A stretch of 64,000 nucleotides of DNA from Chitinophagales bacterium 33-2. GTDB taxonomy: Bacteria; Bacteroidota; Bacteroidia; Chitinophagales; Chitinophagaceae. The stretch's first letter is position 1, and each line of letters starts with the position of its first letter. The translations under genes and the position numbers were made by a program. The stretch covers positions 1 through 64,000 of the forward strand of contig MWYV01000042.1 of the NCBI GenBank assembly GCA_002050435.1. Direction: 5' to 3'. Positions 47,355-57,385 of this stretch are shown here, one piece after another. A model generated the notes under the pieces. That model worked only from the letters and a program-made list of their open reading frames with translations, was not told the origin of the DNA and searched no databases.

Positions 47355-48425
47355 TTATTTAAACCCGTTTTGGGAAAATGCTGCTTTTTCAACCAGCAGC
47401 TGTTTCACCAGGTCTTCAAGGAATTTAAGACGCTTTTCCATTTCAGGAAGGTTCTTAAAAATGGCCTGGCTGCGTAAGGCAGTGGCTGAATCCTGTGCCG
47501 GTGAGCCGGTAACATAACCAAATGGATTTTTAATCGATTTGCTTACGCCACTTTGTGCATTGATGCGGGTTCCATCGGCAATTTGTATATGTCCAACCAG
47601 TCCTGCCTGTCCCCCGATCTTTACATTATTTCCGATTTTTGTACTTCCCGATATGCCGGCTTGTGCAGCAATCACCGTACTATTGCCTACTTCAACATTA
47701 TGGGCTATCTGGATCAGGTTATCGAGTTTGGCGCCCGACTTAATAACGGTAGAACCCATCGTAGCGCGGTCGATGGTGGCATTAGAGCCAATCTCCACAT
47801 TGTTTTCAATTACTACGTTTCCTATCTGGGGAATTTTATTAAAAGTGCCATCAGCTTGCGGTGCAAAACCAAAACCATCACTTCCGATCACCGTACCGGG
47901 ATGAATATTTACATTATTTCCCAGTTTGCAATCATGCATGATCTTAACACCAGGCTGAATATGACAGTTTTCGCCCAACACCACATTATCGCCTATGAAA
48001 CAATTTGGAAATATCCTGCAATGATCTCCAATCACCACGTGTTCACCGATATAGGTGAAGGCGCCTACATACACATTTTTTCCAATGACGGCAGTATCGG
48101 CAATAAAACTCGGTTGCTGGATGCCTGTAAGCGTTCCCTTGGCCATTTCCTGGAATTTATGCATCAGCAGCGCAAAAGCAGAATAGGCATCATCCACCCG
48201 GATAAGGGTTGGTGTTACAGGTTCCCTTAGTTCATAGCGTGTATTGATAATGGCAATGGAGGCTTTAGTGGAGTATAAATATTCCTCGTATTTTGGATTG
48301 GCTAAAAAGGTTAACTGCCCTTCAAATGCATCTTCGATCTTTCCAAAAGAAGATACGGTTTTCCCGGCGTCCCCCTCAATTTTTCCGTTCACTAACAGTG
48401 AGATCTGGGCGGCTGTAAAAAGCAT
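47355..48425 (-). CDS. lpxD: LpxD UDP-3-O-acyl-glucosamine N-acyltransferase, copy 2
   Basis: A 356-residue LpxD. The N-terminal domain has the usual form (GQLTFLANPKYEEYLYSTKAS, LIRVDDAYSAF), the beta helix is intact, and catalytic His242 is in [14 protein letters not shown]. By motif conservation it is the more canonical of the tandem pair. In many Bacteroidota lpxD is followed by a fused lpxC/fabZ and lpxA; here the second lpxD takes that place and gyrB follows. The HD phosphohydrolase gene upstream is the usual neighbour. Confidence 0.93.
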   Translation of the reverse strand: MLFTAAQISLLVNGKIEGDAGKTVSSFGKIEDAFEGQLTFLANPKYEEYLYSTKASIAIINTRYELREPVTPTLIRVDDAYSAFALLMHKFQEMAKGTLTGIQQPSFIADTAVIGKNVYVGAFTYIGEHVVIGDHCRIFPNCFIGDNVVLGENCHIQPGVKIMHDCKLGNNVNIHPGTVIGSDGFGFAPQADGTFNKIPQIGNVVIENNVEIGSNATIDRATMGSTVIKSGAKLDNLIQIAHNVEVGNSTVIAAQAGISGSTKIGNNVKIGGQAGLVGHIQIADGTRINAQSGVSKSIKNPFGYVTGSPAQDSATALRSQAIFKNLPEMEKRLKFLEDLVKQLLVEKAAFSQNGFK

Positions 48426-48548
48426 ATAAAATTATCAATAGGTCAAATTAATCTAAAAGGACCATAAATAGCATCCTATTCGATAAAGGGTGGTAACGGA
48501 ATAAAGGTGGTCATTATTTTACCATGCTCAGTTTAAACTGAAAACACC

Positions 48549-49763
48549 TTAGTTCAGGCGGCAAAGGTAATATTTTTTAACAGGGGCGATCACCTGCTGA
48601 TGGATCAGGGCATTATCCACGCGGGCAATATCCGATACGGTACCATCTTTAAAAAGGATCTGGATATGTTCATCCAGCGGGTTATAAGTTGTATTGACTG
48701 CCTCACCGGTAAACACAAACCAGGACGTTTCTTCTATCGAAAGTCCATGATCATTTGCTGTTTTTTCCCTCACCTCCCGGATATAGGTTTCCTCAAAGGG
48801 TTCCGACTGGAACTTCACTTTCAGCAGGCGCCGGTCCACCAGCCCTTTGCACAGCATGCTCAAAACTTTATCCTCGTGGCTGCACCAGTTCTTGATCGTG
48901 CACATAACATCGGTATCATCCAGCCGCGCGAATTTTTCAATGTGTTTGATAAAATCATCCTCAGGATTGTGTTCTTTTAAAAAAAAATCGAGGTTGGGTG
49001 AAGCGGATCTCAGAGCAGTTCCACCTGCAATGAGTTCGTTGGCTCTTTCAATGATATGCACCAGCATCTTCTCAGCCGCCATCACTGTTTTATGCAGGTA
49101 CACCTGCCAGTACATCAACCGCCTGCTGACAAGGAATTTCTCCACTGTATATATCGCCTTTTCTTCGATCATCAGTTCGCCTTCATAAACGGTCAGCATT
49201 TTTAATATCCGGTCATATCCAACCGCACCTTCAATGACACCTGTAAAAAAAGAATCCCTGGTGAGGTAATCCATCCGGTCCACATCCAATTGTCCTGAAA
49301 CCAGCTGATGAAGAAATTTTTTTGGATAGGCATCATTAAAAATATCCATGGCCAGTTGCAGTTGCCCTCCAAAATGTTCATTCAACAATTGGAAAATGAT
49401 CCGGCTGATATCTTCATGATGCACTCCTTTGATCAGCTTTTTCTCCAATGCATGTGAGTAAGGTCCGTGTCCAATATCGTGCAGGAGGATAGCGATCTTT
49501 GCACCCTGTTCTTCTTCTTTTGTAATGGGCACTCCCTTATTTTTCAGCTCCTGCAGGGCAAGTCCAATCAAATGGTAGGCACCTAAAGAATGGTGCAGCC
49601 TTGTATGAACCGCACCCGGGTACACCAGGGAAGCTAAAGCCATCTGGTGGATGCGTCGCAACCGCTGGTAATAAGGATGAGAAATGATGTCAAAAATGAG
49701 TTGATCATCAATTGTAATAAATCCATATACTGGGTCATTGATGATCTTGCGGACATAAGTCAT
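48549..49763 (-). CDS. HD-domain phosphohydrolase (dNTPase-like)
   Basis: A 404-residue HD superfamily protein. The metal site is HTRLHHSLGAYHL and ILLHDIGHGPYSHALE, with a second His/Asp set (SGQLDVDRMDYLTRDSFFTG), the pattern of dGTPase/SAMHD1-type enzymes. Proteins of this type sit before lpxD in many Bacteroidota. The likely activity is hydrolysis of deoxynucleotides or related phosphates; the substrate is unproven. It starts at ATG 49763, and a palindrome at 48528 follows its stop. Confidence 0.88.
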   Translation of the reverse strand: MTYVRKIINDPVYGFITIDDQLIFDIISHPYYQRLRRIHQMALASLVYPGAVHTRLHHSLGAYHLIGLALQELKNKGVPITKEEEQGAKIAILLHDIGHGPYSHALEKKLIKGVHHEDISRIIFQLLNEHFGGQLQLAMDIFNDAYPKKFLHQLVSGQLDVDRMDYLTRDSFFTGVIEGAVGYDRILKMLTVYEGELMIEEKAIYTVEKFLVSRRLMYWQVYLHKTVMAAEKMLVHIIERANELIAGGTALRSASPNLDFFLKEHNPEDDFIKHIEKFARLDDTDVMCTIKNWCSHEDKVLSMLCKGLVDRRLLKVKFQSEPFEETYIREVREKTANDHGLSIEETSWFVFTGEAVNTTYNPLDEHIQILFKDGTVSDIARVDNALIHQQVIAPVKKYYLCRLN

Positions 49764-49813
49764 GGAGGGAAGTTAATTCTTGAGAATCAAAATTAAGGGA
49801 AGGAGGGAATGTT

Positions 49814-49821
49814 TACTTTTG
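49814..49821 (+). promoter_or_regulatory. -7 element for porX
   Basis: TACTTTTG, a TAnnTTTG match, on the plus strand about 54 bases before the porX ATG. No TTG lies at the usual -33 distance. Confidence 0.4.
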
Positions 49822-49874
49822 AATTTGTAATTGATTATAGGTAAGCAGCCTGGGTAAAAGACTAAATTTAGAAT

Positions 49875-51440
49875 ATGTCATTAGCAAAGATCTTATGGGT
49901 GGACGATGAAATTGAAAGCCTTCAGTCTCAAAAAATATTTCTTGAAAACAAAGGATACGACGTACATACTTTAACCAATGGTTTTGATGCCATTGATTAT
50001 ATCAAGGAAAATATTGTTGATGTTGTTTTGATTGATGAATCCATGCCCGGCATCACCGGACTGGAAACGCTTGCCAAGATCAAAGAGGTGAACGCACAGA
50101 TTCCTGTGGTGCTGATCACCAAAAACGAAACCGAGAACCTGATGAACGAGGCCATTGGCAGCCAGATCTCGGATTACCTGATCAAACCTGTAAATCCGAA
50201 CCAGGTCTGGTTATCCCTTAAAAAGATCATTGACAACCGGAGGCTGGTAGCTGAAAAAACCACAACTGCTTACCAGCAGCAATTCCGTAATCTTTTTATG
50301 GCTTTGAACAGCAGCCCGGATTATAATGAATGGATGGGCATTTACAAGGAGCTGGTGCACTGGGAACTGAGTCTTCAATTGAGCGACAGCCCGGAGATGC
50401 AGGAAGTATTTCAAACACAGAAGAGTGAAGCCAACACAGAATTTTTTAAATTCATTTCCAGGAATTATACCTCATGGCTAAAAGAAAAGGAAAAAAATAA
50501 ACCTGTTATGTCGCACACGCTGATGCAGGAAAAAGTTTTCCCGGTACTGGAAAAGGGGGTTCCAACATTTTTTATTCTAATCGACAACCTGCGTTTCGAC
50601 CAATGGCGTACCATCATGCCCATCTTCCTGGAAAGTTTCAGGCTGGTGGAGGAAGACAGTTTTTACAGTATTCTTCCAACAGCGACACAGTATGCACGTA
50701 ATGCGATCTTTTCCGGTTTGCTGCCAATAGAAATAGAAAAGCGGTTCCCGCAACAATGGAAAAATGATGATGAAGAAGGCGGAAAGAATCTGAATGAAGA
50801 TGATTTTTTTAAAACGCAACTGAAAGCGATCGGAAAATCAGACCTGAAAACATCGTACACAAAAGTATTGAACAACCAGGCAGGTCTCGACCTGGTGAAC
50901 AATGTGCACAATCTTTTACATAACGACCTGAATGTAATTGTTTACAATTTTGTTGATATGCTTTCTCATGCACGCACAGAAATGGAAGTGCTTAAAGAAC
51001 TGGCAGGAGATGAAACCAGTTACAGGAGTATTACGGCTTCCTGGTTTGAACATTCACCCCTGCACACTGCACTTAAAAAAATTGCAGACAAGAATGTAAA
51101 GATTGTTTTGGCCACAGATCATGGCAGTGTACGCGTAAAGAATCCCGTGAAAGTGATTGGGGATAAACAAACCACTACAAATTTAAGATATAAGCATGGC
51201 CGTAACCTGAATTATGATCCAAAAGAGGTGCTGGCATTCAGGGAACCCAAAGAAGCCGGACTGCCTTCACCCTCTATTAATTCCTCTTATATTTTTGCCG
51301 GAGAGGATGTGTTTCTTTGTTATCCCAACAATTACAATCATTATGTAAATTATTATAAGAATACTTTTCAGCACGGAGGTGTGAGTCTTGAAGAAATGAT
51401 TATTCCTGTGATACAACTGGTGAGCAAAGGGAATGGATGA
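49875..51440 (+). CDS. porX: PorX, T9SS response regulator with alkaline-phosphatase-fold effector
   Basis: A 521-residue protein: a receiver domain with acidic pocket Asp10/Asp11, phosphoacceptor Asp54 in VVLIDESMPG, and Lys104 in DYLIKPVN. The rest is a PglZ/alkaline phosphatase-superfamily domain (FFILIDNLRFDQW, PTATQYARNAIFSGL, VLATDHGSVRV). This is the PorX arrangement, which with PorY and SigP controls type IX secretion in Porphyromonas. The window also holds three T9SS cargo genes, so the system is clearly used here. The next small gene is likely cotranscribed. Confidence 0.95.
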   Translation: MSLAKILWVDDEIESLQSQKIFLENKGYDVHTLTNGFDAIDYIKENIVDVVLIDESMPGITGLETLAKIKEVNAQIPVVLITKNETENLMNEAIGSQISDYLIKPVNPNQVWLSLKKIIDNRRLVAEKTTTAYQQQFRNLFMALNSSPDYNEWMGIYKELVHWELSLQLSDSPEMQEVFQTQKSEANTEFFKFISRNYTSWLKEKEKNKPVMSHTLMQEKVFPVLEKGVPTFFILIDNLRFDQWRTIMPIFLESFRLVEEDSFYSILPTATQYARNAIFSGLLPIEIEKRFPQQWKNDDEEGGKNLNEDDFFKTQLKAIGKSDLKTSYTKVLNNQAGLDLVNNVHNLLHNDLNVIVYNFVDMLSHARTEMEVLKELAGDETSYRSITASWFEHSPLHTALKKIADKNVKIVLATDHGSVRVKNPVKVIGDKQTTTNLRYKHGRNLNYDPKEVLAFREPKEAGLPSPSINSSYIFAGEDVFLCYPNNYNHYVNYYKNTFQHGGVSLEEMIIPVIQLVSKGNG

Positions 51441-51479
51441 TCTGCTTAATTTTTGAATTCTTATTTTTGCTTTTCTTAC

Positions 51480-51785
51480 ATGAAATACACACAAACAACT
51501 TTAGATAAAACGGAAAAAATAGTTGAGGAAGTGGGATACATCATCCGGTACGAGCGTGGTACGTTTCAAAGCGGTTTCTGTATTCTTGAAGACAGAAAAG
51601 TTGTTGTATTAAATAAATTTCTTCCGCTTGAAGGACGCATCAATACACTGATGGATCTTATTCCTCATTTAAAGATCGATGCCGAAGCGCTGTCGCCAGA
51701 AAGCAGCAAGATCTTTAATGACATTATGGGAAAATATTTGGCGCGTCACCAGAACGAAGACCATAACAACGAATCGGCTGCTTAA
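51480..51785 (+). CDS. Hypothetical protein downstream of porX (101 aa)
   Basis: A small soluble protein starting at ATG 51480 (MKYTQTTLDKTEKIVEEVGY); an upstream extension to 51453 is not needed. It has a predicted alpha/beta core (IIRYERGTFQSGFCILEDRKVVVLNKFLPLEGR) and a helical end. I recognise no named family; similar short genes follow porX in Bacteroidota. It shares stop bases TTAA with the convergent hydrolase gene (51782-51785). The spacing to porX (39 bases) fits an operon. Confidence 0.72.
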   Translation: MKYTQTTLDKTEKIVEEVGYIIRYERGTFQSGFCILEDRKVVVLNKFLPLEGRINTLMDLIPHLKIDAEALSPESSKIFNDIMGKYLARHQNEDHNNESAA

Positions 51786-52561
51786 CTGCTTTCAATCGTC
51801 AATCCGTCATATCCCAGGTGAATGCCCGGAGGAAGCTCTTTTTCAACCAACTGGTGAAGTCCAAGCTGGTGTGAAATATGCGTAAAATAAGCTTCCGGTA
51901 TGTTGAGTGATTGAACCATTTCCACCGCTTCCTCCAGTGTATAGTGAGAAATGTGTTTTTCTTTCCGGAGCGCATTCAGCACCAGGTGTTTCGAACCCCG
52001 AATCTTTTCCAGTTCTGCTTCATCGATCCTGTTGGCATCTGTGATGTAGGTAAAGTTGCCGAACCGGAATCCATACACCGGCATTTTATGGTGCCATACC
52101 ATAATAGGAATGACCGGAATGTCACCAATCATAAAAGGATGGAGGTCGATCGAATTCAACTCCAGGTTGGGAACGCCAGGATATTTTTTGTCTGCAAATG
52201 CATAAGCAAATTCCCGCATGATGCCTTCAATCGTCATCTGGTTGGCATAAATCTGCATTGGCTGATCGTTAAAGAAATTAAAGGCACGCACATCATCCAA
52301 ACCTGCAATATGATCTTTGTGTGGATGTGTAAAAAGAACAGCATCCAGTTTCTTTACTTTTTCTCTCAGCATCTGGTAGCGAAAATCCGGGGTGGTATCT
52401 ACCACAAAACTGGTGCGTGCGGATTGAACCAGTATGCTGCTGCGTAATCTTTTGTCTTTTTTGTCCTCTGAATTACAAACGATGCATGAGCATGCGATCA
52501 TGGGTACGCCACTGCTGGTGCCAGTACCTAAAAAAGTTATTTTAAGTGGTGGTGCTGTCAA
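51782..52561 (-). CDS. PhnP-like MBL-fold phosphodiesterase
   Basis: A 259-residue metallo-beta-lactamase-fold hydrolase: LGTGTSSGVPMIACSC at the N-terminus, metal motif THPHKDHIAGLDDVRAF, later ligands in VWHHKMPVYGFR, ITDANRI and THISHQLGLH. The C-x-C pair near residues 24-29 resembles the structural zinc site of PhnP. It probably cleaves a phosphodiester; the substrate is unknown. Start codon TTG 52561: an in-frame TAA lies eight codons upstream, and the first ATG falls inside the conserved N-terminus. Confidence 0.88.
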   Translation of the reverse strand: MTAPPLKITFLGTGTSSGVPMIACSCIVCNSEDKKDKRLRSSILVQSARTSFVVDTTPDFRYQMLREKVKKLDAVLFTHPHKDHIAGLDDVRAFNFFNDQPMQIYANQMTIEGIMREFAYAFADKKYPGVPNLELNSIDLHPFMIGDIPVIPIMVWHHKMPVYGFRFGNFTYITDANRIDEAELEKIRGSKHLVLNALRKEKHISHYTLEEAVEMVQSLNIPEAYFTHISHQLGLHQLVEKELPPGIHLGYDGLTIESS

Positions 52562-52730
52562 GGGTGCAAGAATACGAAATTTAGGTTATCAGCATCGCGC
52601 TGTGCATGAAACAAAATCGCTGATCACTAAAGGTTATTGCGGATGGTTGAAATGAATATAGAGCACAAGGCAGGGCCGGCCCACTACTAAAAACCATTTC
52701 TCCTATCTTCGCAGCGCTTAAACGATTGCC

Positions 52731-53870
52731 ATGAATTTCGAAACCTCTGAAATAACGCTGCAGGTAGCGCAAACCGCACGCGACTTTGCTATACAAAACA
52801 TCAGGCCCCATGTAATGGAATGGGATGAAAGCCAGGAATTCCCGGTCGATGTATTTAAAAAACTGGGCGCGCTTGGAATGATGGGTGTGCTGGTTCCGGA
52901 AAAATATGGCGGAGCCGGACTTTCATATTTTGAATATAAAGCCATCATCGAAGAAATATCCAAGGTCTGCGGATCCATTGGGCTGAGTGTTGCGGCGCAT
53001 AATTCTTTGTGCACCGGGCACATTTTAAGTTTTGGAAACGAAGAACAAAAGCAGCAATATCTTCCAAAGCTGGCCACTGCAGAATGGATCGGTGCATGGG
53101 GACTTACAGAACCCAATACCGGCAGTGATGCGGGGAATATGAAATGCACAGCGATTAAGGATGGCGATAACTGGGTGCTTAACGGAACTAAAAACTGGAT
53201 CACTCATGGCCGCAGTGGTGATGTGGCAGTTGTGATCTGCCGGACCGGTGAACCACGCACCAAAAACAATGCAACAGCTTTTGTTGTAACAAGAGGAACA
53301 AAGGGTTTCAGTGGTGGCAAAAAAGAGAATAAACTGGGCATGCGGGCTTCGGAAACTGCTGAAATGATCTTTGAAAATTGTGTGATCCCAGATGCCAACC
53401 GTTTGGGTGAAGTAGGTGATGGATTTAAGCAGGCCATGAAAATATTAGATGGAGGAAGAATTTCCATTGCATCTCTCTCACTTGGAATTGCAAAAGGCGC
53501 GTATGAAGCTGCCCTGCAATATGCACAGGAAAGACACCAGTTTGACAAACCGATTGCATCTTTCCAGGGAATTGCATTCAAGCTGGCCGATATGGCAACT
53601 GAAATTGAAGCTGCCGACCTGCTCACACTCCAGGCATGCGATCTTAAAGAAAAAAAATTACCCATGACCAAAGTGGCTGCCATGGCAAAATATTATGCCA
53701 GTGAAGTTGCTGTAAAAGTTGCCAATGATGCGGTGCAGGTATTTGGTGGTTATGGCTATACTAAAGATTTTCCCGTAGAAAAATTTTACCGCGATTCCAA
53801 ACTGTGCACTATTGGTGAAGGCACCAGCGAGATACAGAAACTGGTGATCAGCAGGGAAGTGCTGAAGTAA
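52731..53870 (+). CDS. Acyl-CoA dehydrogenase
   Basis: A 379-residue flavoenzyme. Motifs: [15 protein letters not shown] for FAD binding, [17 protein letters not shown], and the C-terminal [17 protein letters not shown], whose Glu is the catalytic base position of short-chain type enzymes. It oxidises acyl-CoA to enoyl-CoA, feeding electrons to ETF. Chain-length preference is unclear. A -7 like TATCTTCG stands at 52704-52711. It is monocistronic as far as visible: a heptad array follows, then a minus-strand remnant. Confidence 0.94.
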   Translation: MNFETSEITLQVAQTARDFAIQNIRPHVMEWDESQEFPVDVFKKLGALGMMGVLVPEKYGGAGLSYFEYKAIIEEISKVCGSIGLSVAAHNSLCTGHILSFGNEEQKQQYLPKLATAEWIGAWGLTEPNTGSDAGNMKCTAIKDGDNWVLNGTKNWITHGRSGDVAVVICRTGEPRTKNNATAFVVTRGTKGFSGGKKENKLGMRASETAEMIFENCVIPDANRLGEVGDGFKQAMKILDGGRISIASLSLGIAKGAYEAALQYAQERHQFDKPIASFQGIAFKLADMATEIEAADLLTLQACDLKEKKLPMTKVAAMAKYYASEVAVKVANDAVQVFGGYGYTKDFPVEKFYRDSKLCTIGEGTSEIQKLVISREVLK

Positions 53871-53898
53871 GGTAAGTACAAGGTTCAAGGGAGAAGTT
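53871..53898. repeat. 7-base array (4 heptads)
   Basis: Heptads ggtaagt, acaaggt, tcaaggg, agaagtt follow the acyl-CoA dehydrogenase stop directly. The phase is clear but copies are degenerate. Confidence 0.6.
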
Positions 53899-53906
53899 GC
53901 GCGGTC

Positions 53907-54974
53907 TTAGGTGCCGGCATTTTCTTCATTTTTCTTATAAAAATTCAGGAGAAAGTGAAAGAGATTGACCTCTTTTGAGATCTCCAGCTTTTTTCTTAAG
54001 CGGTATCTGCTGATCTCCACCCCGCGAACAGAAATATTCATTAGCTGCGCGATCTCTTTGCTTGATAGGTTCATTCTTAAATAAGCACAAAGCTTTAATT
54101 CATTGGCACTGAGTATGGGATACTTTTGCTTCAGTGCGATCAGGAAATCACTGTGTACCTTGTCAAAATGTATTGCAAAGTGCTCCCAGTCATCATCCAT
54201 TTTTTCTTCTTCATTTAAGATCTTAATGATCTTTTTAAAATCTTCGGCAGGCTTTCCATTTTCGGCGAGCTTCTTAAATTTTACAAGTTCTTCCTTGATC
54301 TTTGTCAGCAGCTCGCCTTTTTGAACAAGGTGCATGGCATTAGAAGCGAGTTCATTGTTTTTATGTTGAATTTCTGCTTCAAGCTTTTCGTTCTTTAACT
54401 GCACGATCTGTTTTTCATTTTTATCCAGTTCCAGCTGATGCAGGTATAATAATCTTTTTTGTTCCTCTTCGTGTTTTGCACGCTGCTGAAAAAATCTTTT
54501 TCTCTGGTGAAGATAAAACAGGTAAAAAACTGCAAGAATCAAAATAGAATAAACGATATAGGCCCATGTTGTCTGGAACCATGGAGGCAGTACGGTAAAT
54601 GAGTAAGCAGATAGGGTGGATTCATTACCAAGATTGTTTCTTGCTTTTACCTGGAAAACATAATTACCTGCAGGAAGATTGGTATACTCCTTACTTGTTT
54701 TTTTATTCCATTCGCTCCATTCCCTGTCAAACCCTTTTAGAAAAATACTGTATTCAATATTGGTTTGTTGGCCATAAAGTGTTGATGAAAATTCAAAATG
54801 AAAATTGTTCCATGCGTAGGAGATCTGGGGAACTTTATTCTGAATATCCAGATTATTGACCCGGTTGAAATAGCCACCAAAAAGCAGGCTGTCGGTTTTA
54901 TTGATGGCAGTTACCAGCCGGATGCCTGCCTGAATAGATGGCCGGTTCTTCCGGTATTTTAAAAGAATGTTCAA
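53907..54974 (-). pseudogene. C-terminal remnant of propeller regulator (Y_Y_Y, TM, HTH)
   Basis: The 355-residue frame holds a Y_Y_Y domain (residues about 70-128, EYTNLPAGNYVFQVKARNN), one membrane helix (136-155), a long coiled coil (160-240) and a C-terminal LuxR-type helix-turn-helix (LSANELKLCAYLRMNLSSKEIAQLMNISVRGVEISRYRLRKK). This is the tail of the large Bacteroidota sensor-regulators whose N-terminal half is a seven-bladed propeller pair of 500-600 residues. That half, and any signal peptide, is missing; the only start is TTG 54974. Immediately upstream lies the truncated GH16 gene on the other strand. The DNA-binding part could still be made, but sensing could not. Confidence 0.75.
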
Positions 54975-55446
54975 ATTCGGGAGAGTGGATATCAGAGCAA
55001 TCCTTCCAAAAGGAAAGGGTATATGGCCTGCTTTCTGGATGTTACCCCAGTATAATGTTTTTGGTGGCTGGCCCAGGAGCGGCGAAATTGATATTATGGA
55101 AATGGTCGGACATGAACCTAATAAAGTTCATGGTACGCTACATTATGGCCCTGGGCCTGGTAGCATTTTCCAGGGTATGAGTTATACTTTGCCACAGGGG
55201 GATTTCAGCAATGCCTTTCATGTTTTTTCACTTGAGTGGAAAGAAGATCTGTTAAAATGGTACGTAGATGGAAACCTGTTCCAGACCATCAATAAATCTG
55301 CCTTGGGTTCAAATAATTATCCTTTCAATGAAATGTTTTATTTCATTTTTAATCTGGCTATAGGTGGCAACTGGCCAGGGAATCCTGATGCTACCACCAA
55401 TTTTCCTCAATGGCTGATCGTGGATTATATCAGGGTGTACCAGTAA
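54967..55446 (+). pseudogene. C-terminal remnant of GH16 beta-glucanase
   Basis: From about 54970 the sequence reads as the middle and end of a glycoside hydrolase family 16 enzyme: KFGRVDIRAILPKGKGIWPAF, the catalytic block GEIDIMEMVG with both glutamates, HVFSLEWKEDLLKWYVDG and FPQWLIVDYIRVYQ. Family members need about 100 more residues before this block plus a signal peptide; these are absent, and upstream in frame there is a TGA after twelve unrelated codons. GH16 enzymes cut laminarin-like glucans. It is head to head with the truncated regulator, its probable former partner. Confidence 0.8.
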
Positions 55447-55473
55447 GATTTATTTGCTGGTTTGCAACGCGTA

Positions 55474-57300
55474 TTACTTTATTTCCTGCATTTGCACCAG
55501 CCGGTAATAATAGCCTTTCTTTTCAAGGAGGGCTTCATGATTTCCTCTTTCTGCAATCAACCCTTTTTGAAGTACAATAATTTCATCTGCATTGCGGATG
55601 GTAGATAAACGGTGTGCGATCACGATGGATGTTCTGTTTTTCATCATCCTGTCAATAGCATCCTGCACCAGCCTTTCGCTTTCGGTATCCAGTGCGGATG
55701 TTGCTTCATCCATTATAAGGATCGGAGCATTTTTATAAATCGCGCGTGCAATGGTCAGTCTTTGTCTTTGTCCGCCACTTAAACGCATGCCCCTGTCGCC
55801 AATACCTGTTTCATATCCATCTTCAAGGTCAGATATAAAATTATGTGCATTGGCTGCTTTTGCCGCTGCAATTGCTTTTTCCTTATCCGCCACATCACTT
55901 CCAAAAGTGATGTTATTCAAAACACTATCATTAAATAATATAGCTTCCTGGGAAACAATAGAAATGAGCGAACGGAGATCATGCACTTTTAATTTCCTGG
56001 TATCTATTCCATCCAACAGAATGGATCCTTCTGTAATATCATAAAACCGCGGAATGAGATCGGCCAGAGTGGATTTGCCGGCACCACTTTCACCCACCAG
56101 TGCGATCATGCGTCCTTTTGGTATAGTAAAATTGATGTTATCAAGTACTTTCTCTGATTTATAGGAAAATCCAACATCTTTTAATTCAATAGCGGAATTA
56201 AAATCACGCACAGGTAATGCATTTGGATCTTCTTTTATTTTATGCTCTTCATCCAGTATTCTTAAAACCCTGCCGCCGGAAACAAGTCCGCGTTGCAGGT
56301 TGGTTATTGCAACCGAAATATTTTTTACAGGGTTGATGATCTGGTAATAAAAACCGATGTAGGCAATGAATTCAGAAGCCGTCATGGTGCTGCGCCCTTC
56401 CAGGATCAGGTAACCTCCATAAACAATGATCACCACAATAACTGTTACACCCAGAAATTCCGACAGCGGTGATGATAACTCTCTCTGATTGGTAATCGAT
56501 TTAATGATCCTTGCCAGTTTATTGTTCTCAATATTGAACTTGCGGTTAATAAAGTTTTCTGCATTGAATGCTTTAATGATTCGGGTACCCGAGATGGTTT
56601 CTTCTGTAAGATTGAGAATGGTGCCGGCAAGCGACTGACTTTCATTTGCTTTCTTTCTCAGTTTTTTTGAGATGGTGGAAATGATGAACCCTGAGATCGG
56701 AAAGAATACAAGGGTGAAAAAAGTCAGTTGCGGGGAGAGGTAAAAAAGAAAAGCAAATGTGGCGATCACCACCAGCGGATCACGGAACAGCGTTTGAATG
56801 GAACTTACAACAGAGGCTTCCACTTCGCCGAGGTCATTGCTGATAATGGATAGCAGGTTGCCTTTTTTTTCTGCATGAAAAAATTGCAGGGACTGGCTGC
56901 TGTATTGCCGGAACAGTTCTTCCCTGATCTTTCTTACCAGCGAAACCCGCATGCGTGTCAGCACACGCTGGCTGAGATAACCAAACATGTTTTTAAGAAA
57001 TACAAACAGCAGCAGAACAGCACATACATAAACCAGCACATTCACTTTGCTTGTTGTTTGTATATAATAATTCAGTCTTGAATAAAAAGCCGCCTTAAAA
57101 TAATCAACTGAAAAGCTGAAGGGTGGCATGGCCGTAATGGCTTCACTTTCTCCAGTTTCAAATAAAACATCCAGCAAAGGAATGATGAGTGCAAAATTGA
57201 GCAGCCCGAATAGGACGAAGAAAAAAATGTAGATGATGTATTCAGGTATATAATGTCTGTACGGTTTGGAAAATTGAAGAAGCCTGAGGAAGGTTTTCAT
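55474..57300 (-). CDS. ABC exporter, MsbA-like (membrane and ATPase fused)
   Basis: A 608-residue half-transporter with six membrane helices and a C-terminal ATPase: Walker A GESGAGKST, signature LSGGQRQR, Walker B ILIMDEAT, and H-loop IAHRLST. The family includes lipid A flippase MsbA and drug exporters; the cargo is not determined. The start is ATG 57300 (MKTFLRLLQFSKPYRHYIPEY); the longer frame to 57414 runs across the divergent promoter. It is divergent from the glycosyltransferase gene. Confidence 0.93.
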   Translation of the reverse strand: MKTFLRLLQFSKPYRHYIPEYIIYIFFFVLFGLLNFALIIPLLDVLFETGESEAITAMPPFSFSVDYFKAAFYSRLNYYIQTTSKVNVLVYVCAVLLLFVFLKNMFGYLSQRVLTRMRVSLVRKIREELFRQYSSQSLQFFHAEKKGNLLSIISNDLGEVEASVVSSIQTLFRDPLVVIATFAFLFYLSPQLTFFTLVFFPISGFIISTISKKLRKKANESQSLAGTILNLTEETISGTRIIKAFNAENFINRKFNIENNKLARIIKSITNQRELSSPLSEFLGVTVIVVIIVYGGYLILEGRSTMTASEFIAYIGFYYQIINPVKNISVAITNLQRGLVSGGRVLRILDEEHKIKEDPNALPVRDFNSAIELKDVGFSYKSEKVLDNINFTIPKGRMIALVGESGAGKSTLADLIPRFYDITEGSILLDGIDTRKLKVHDLRSLISIVSQEAILFNDSVLNNITFGSDVADKEKAIAAAKAANAHNFISDLEDGYETGIGDRGMRLSGGQRQRLTIARAIYKNAPILIMDEATSALDTESERLVQDAIDRMMKNRTSIVIAHRLSTIRNADEIIVLQKGLIAERGNHEALLEKKGYYYRLVQMQEIK

Positions 57301-57385
57301 GAAACTCTTGGAGTTATTAAAGTTATTTTTGCAAAATACGTGAAAAACCTGCTGTGCGGGGCCAAAGAATAATATATAATGCGAC

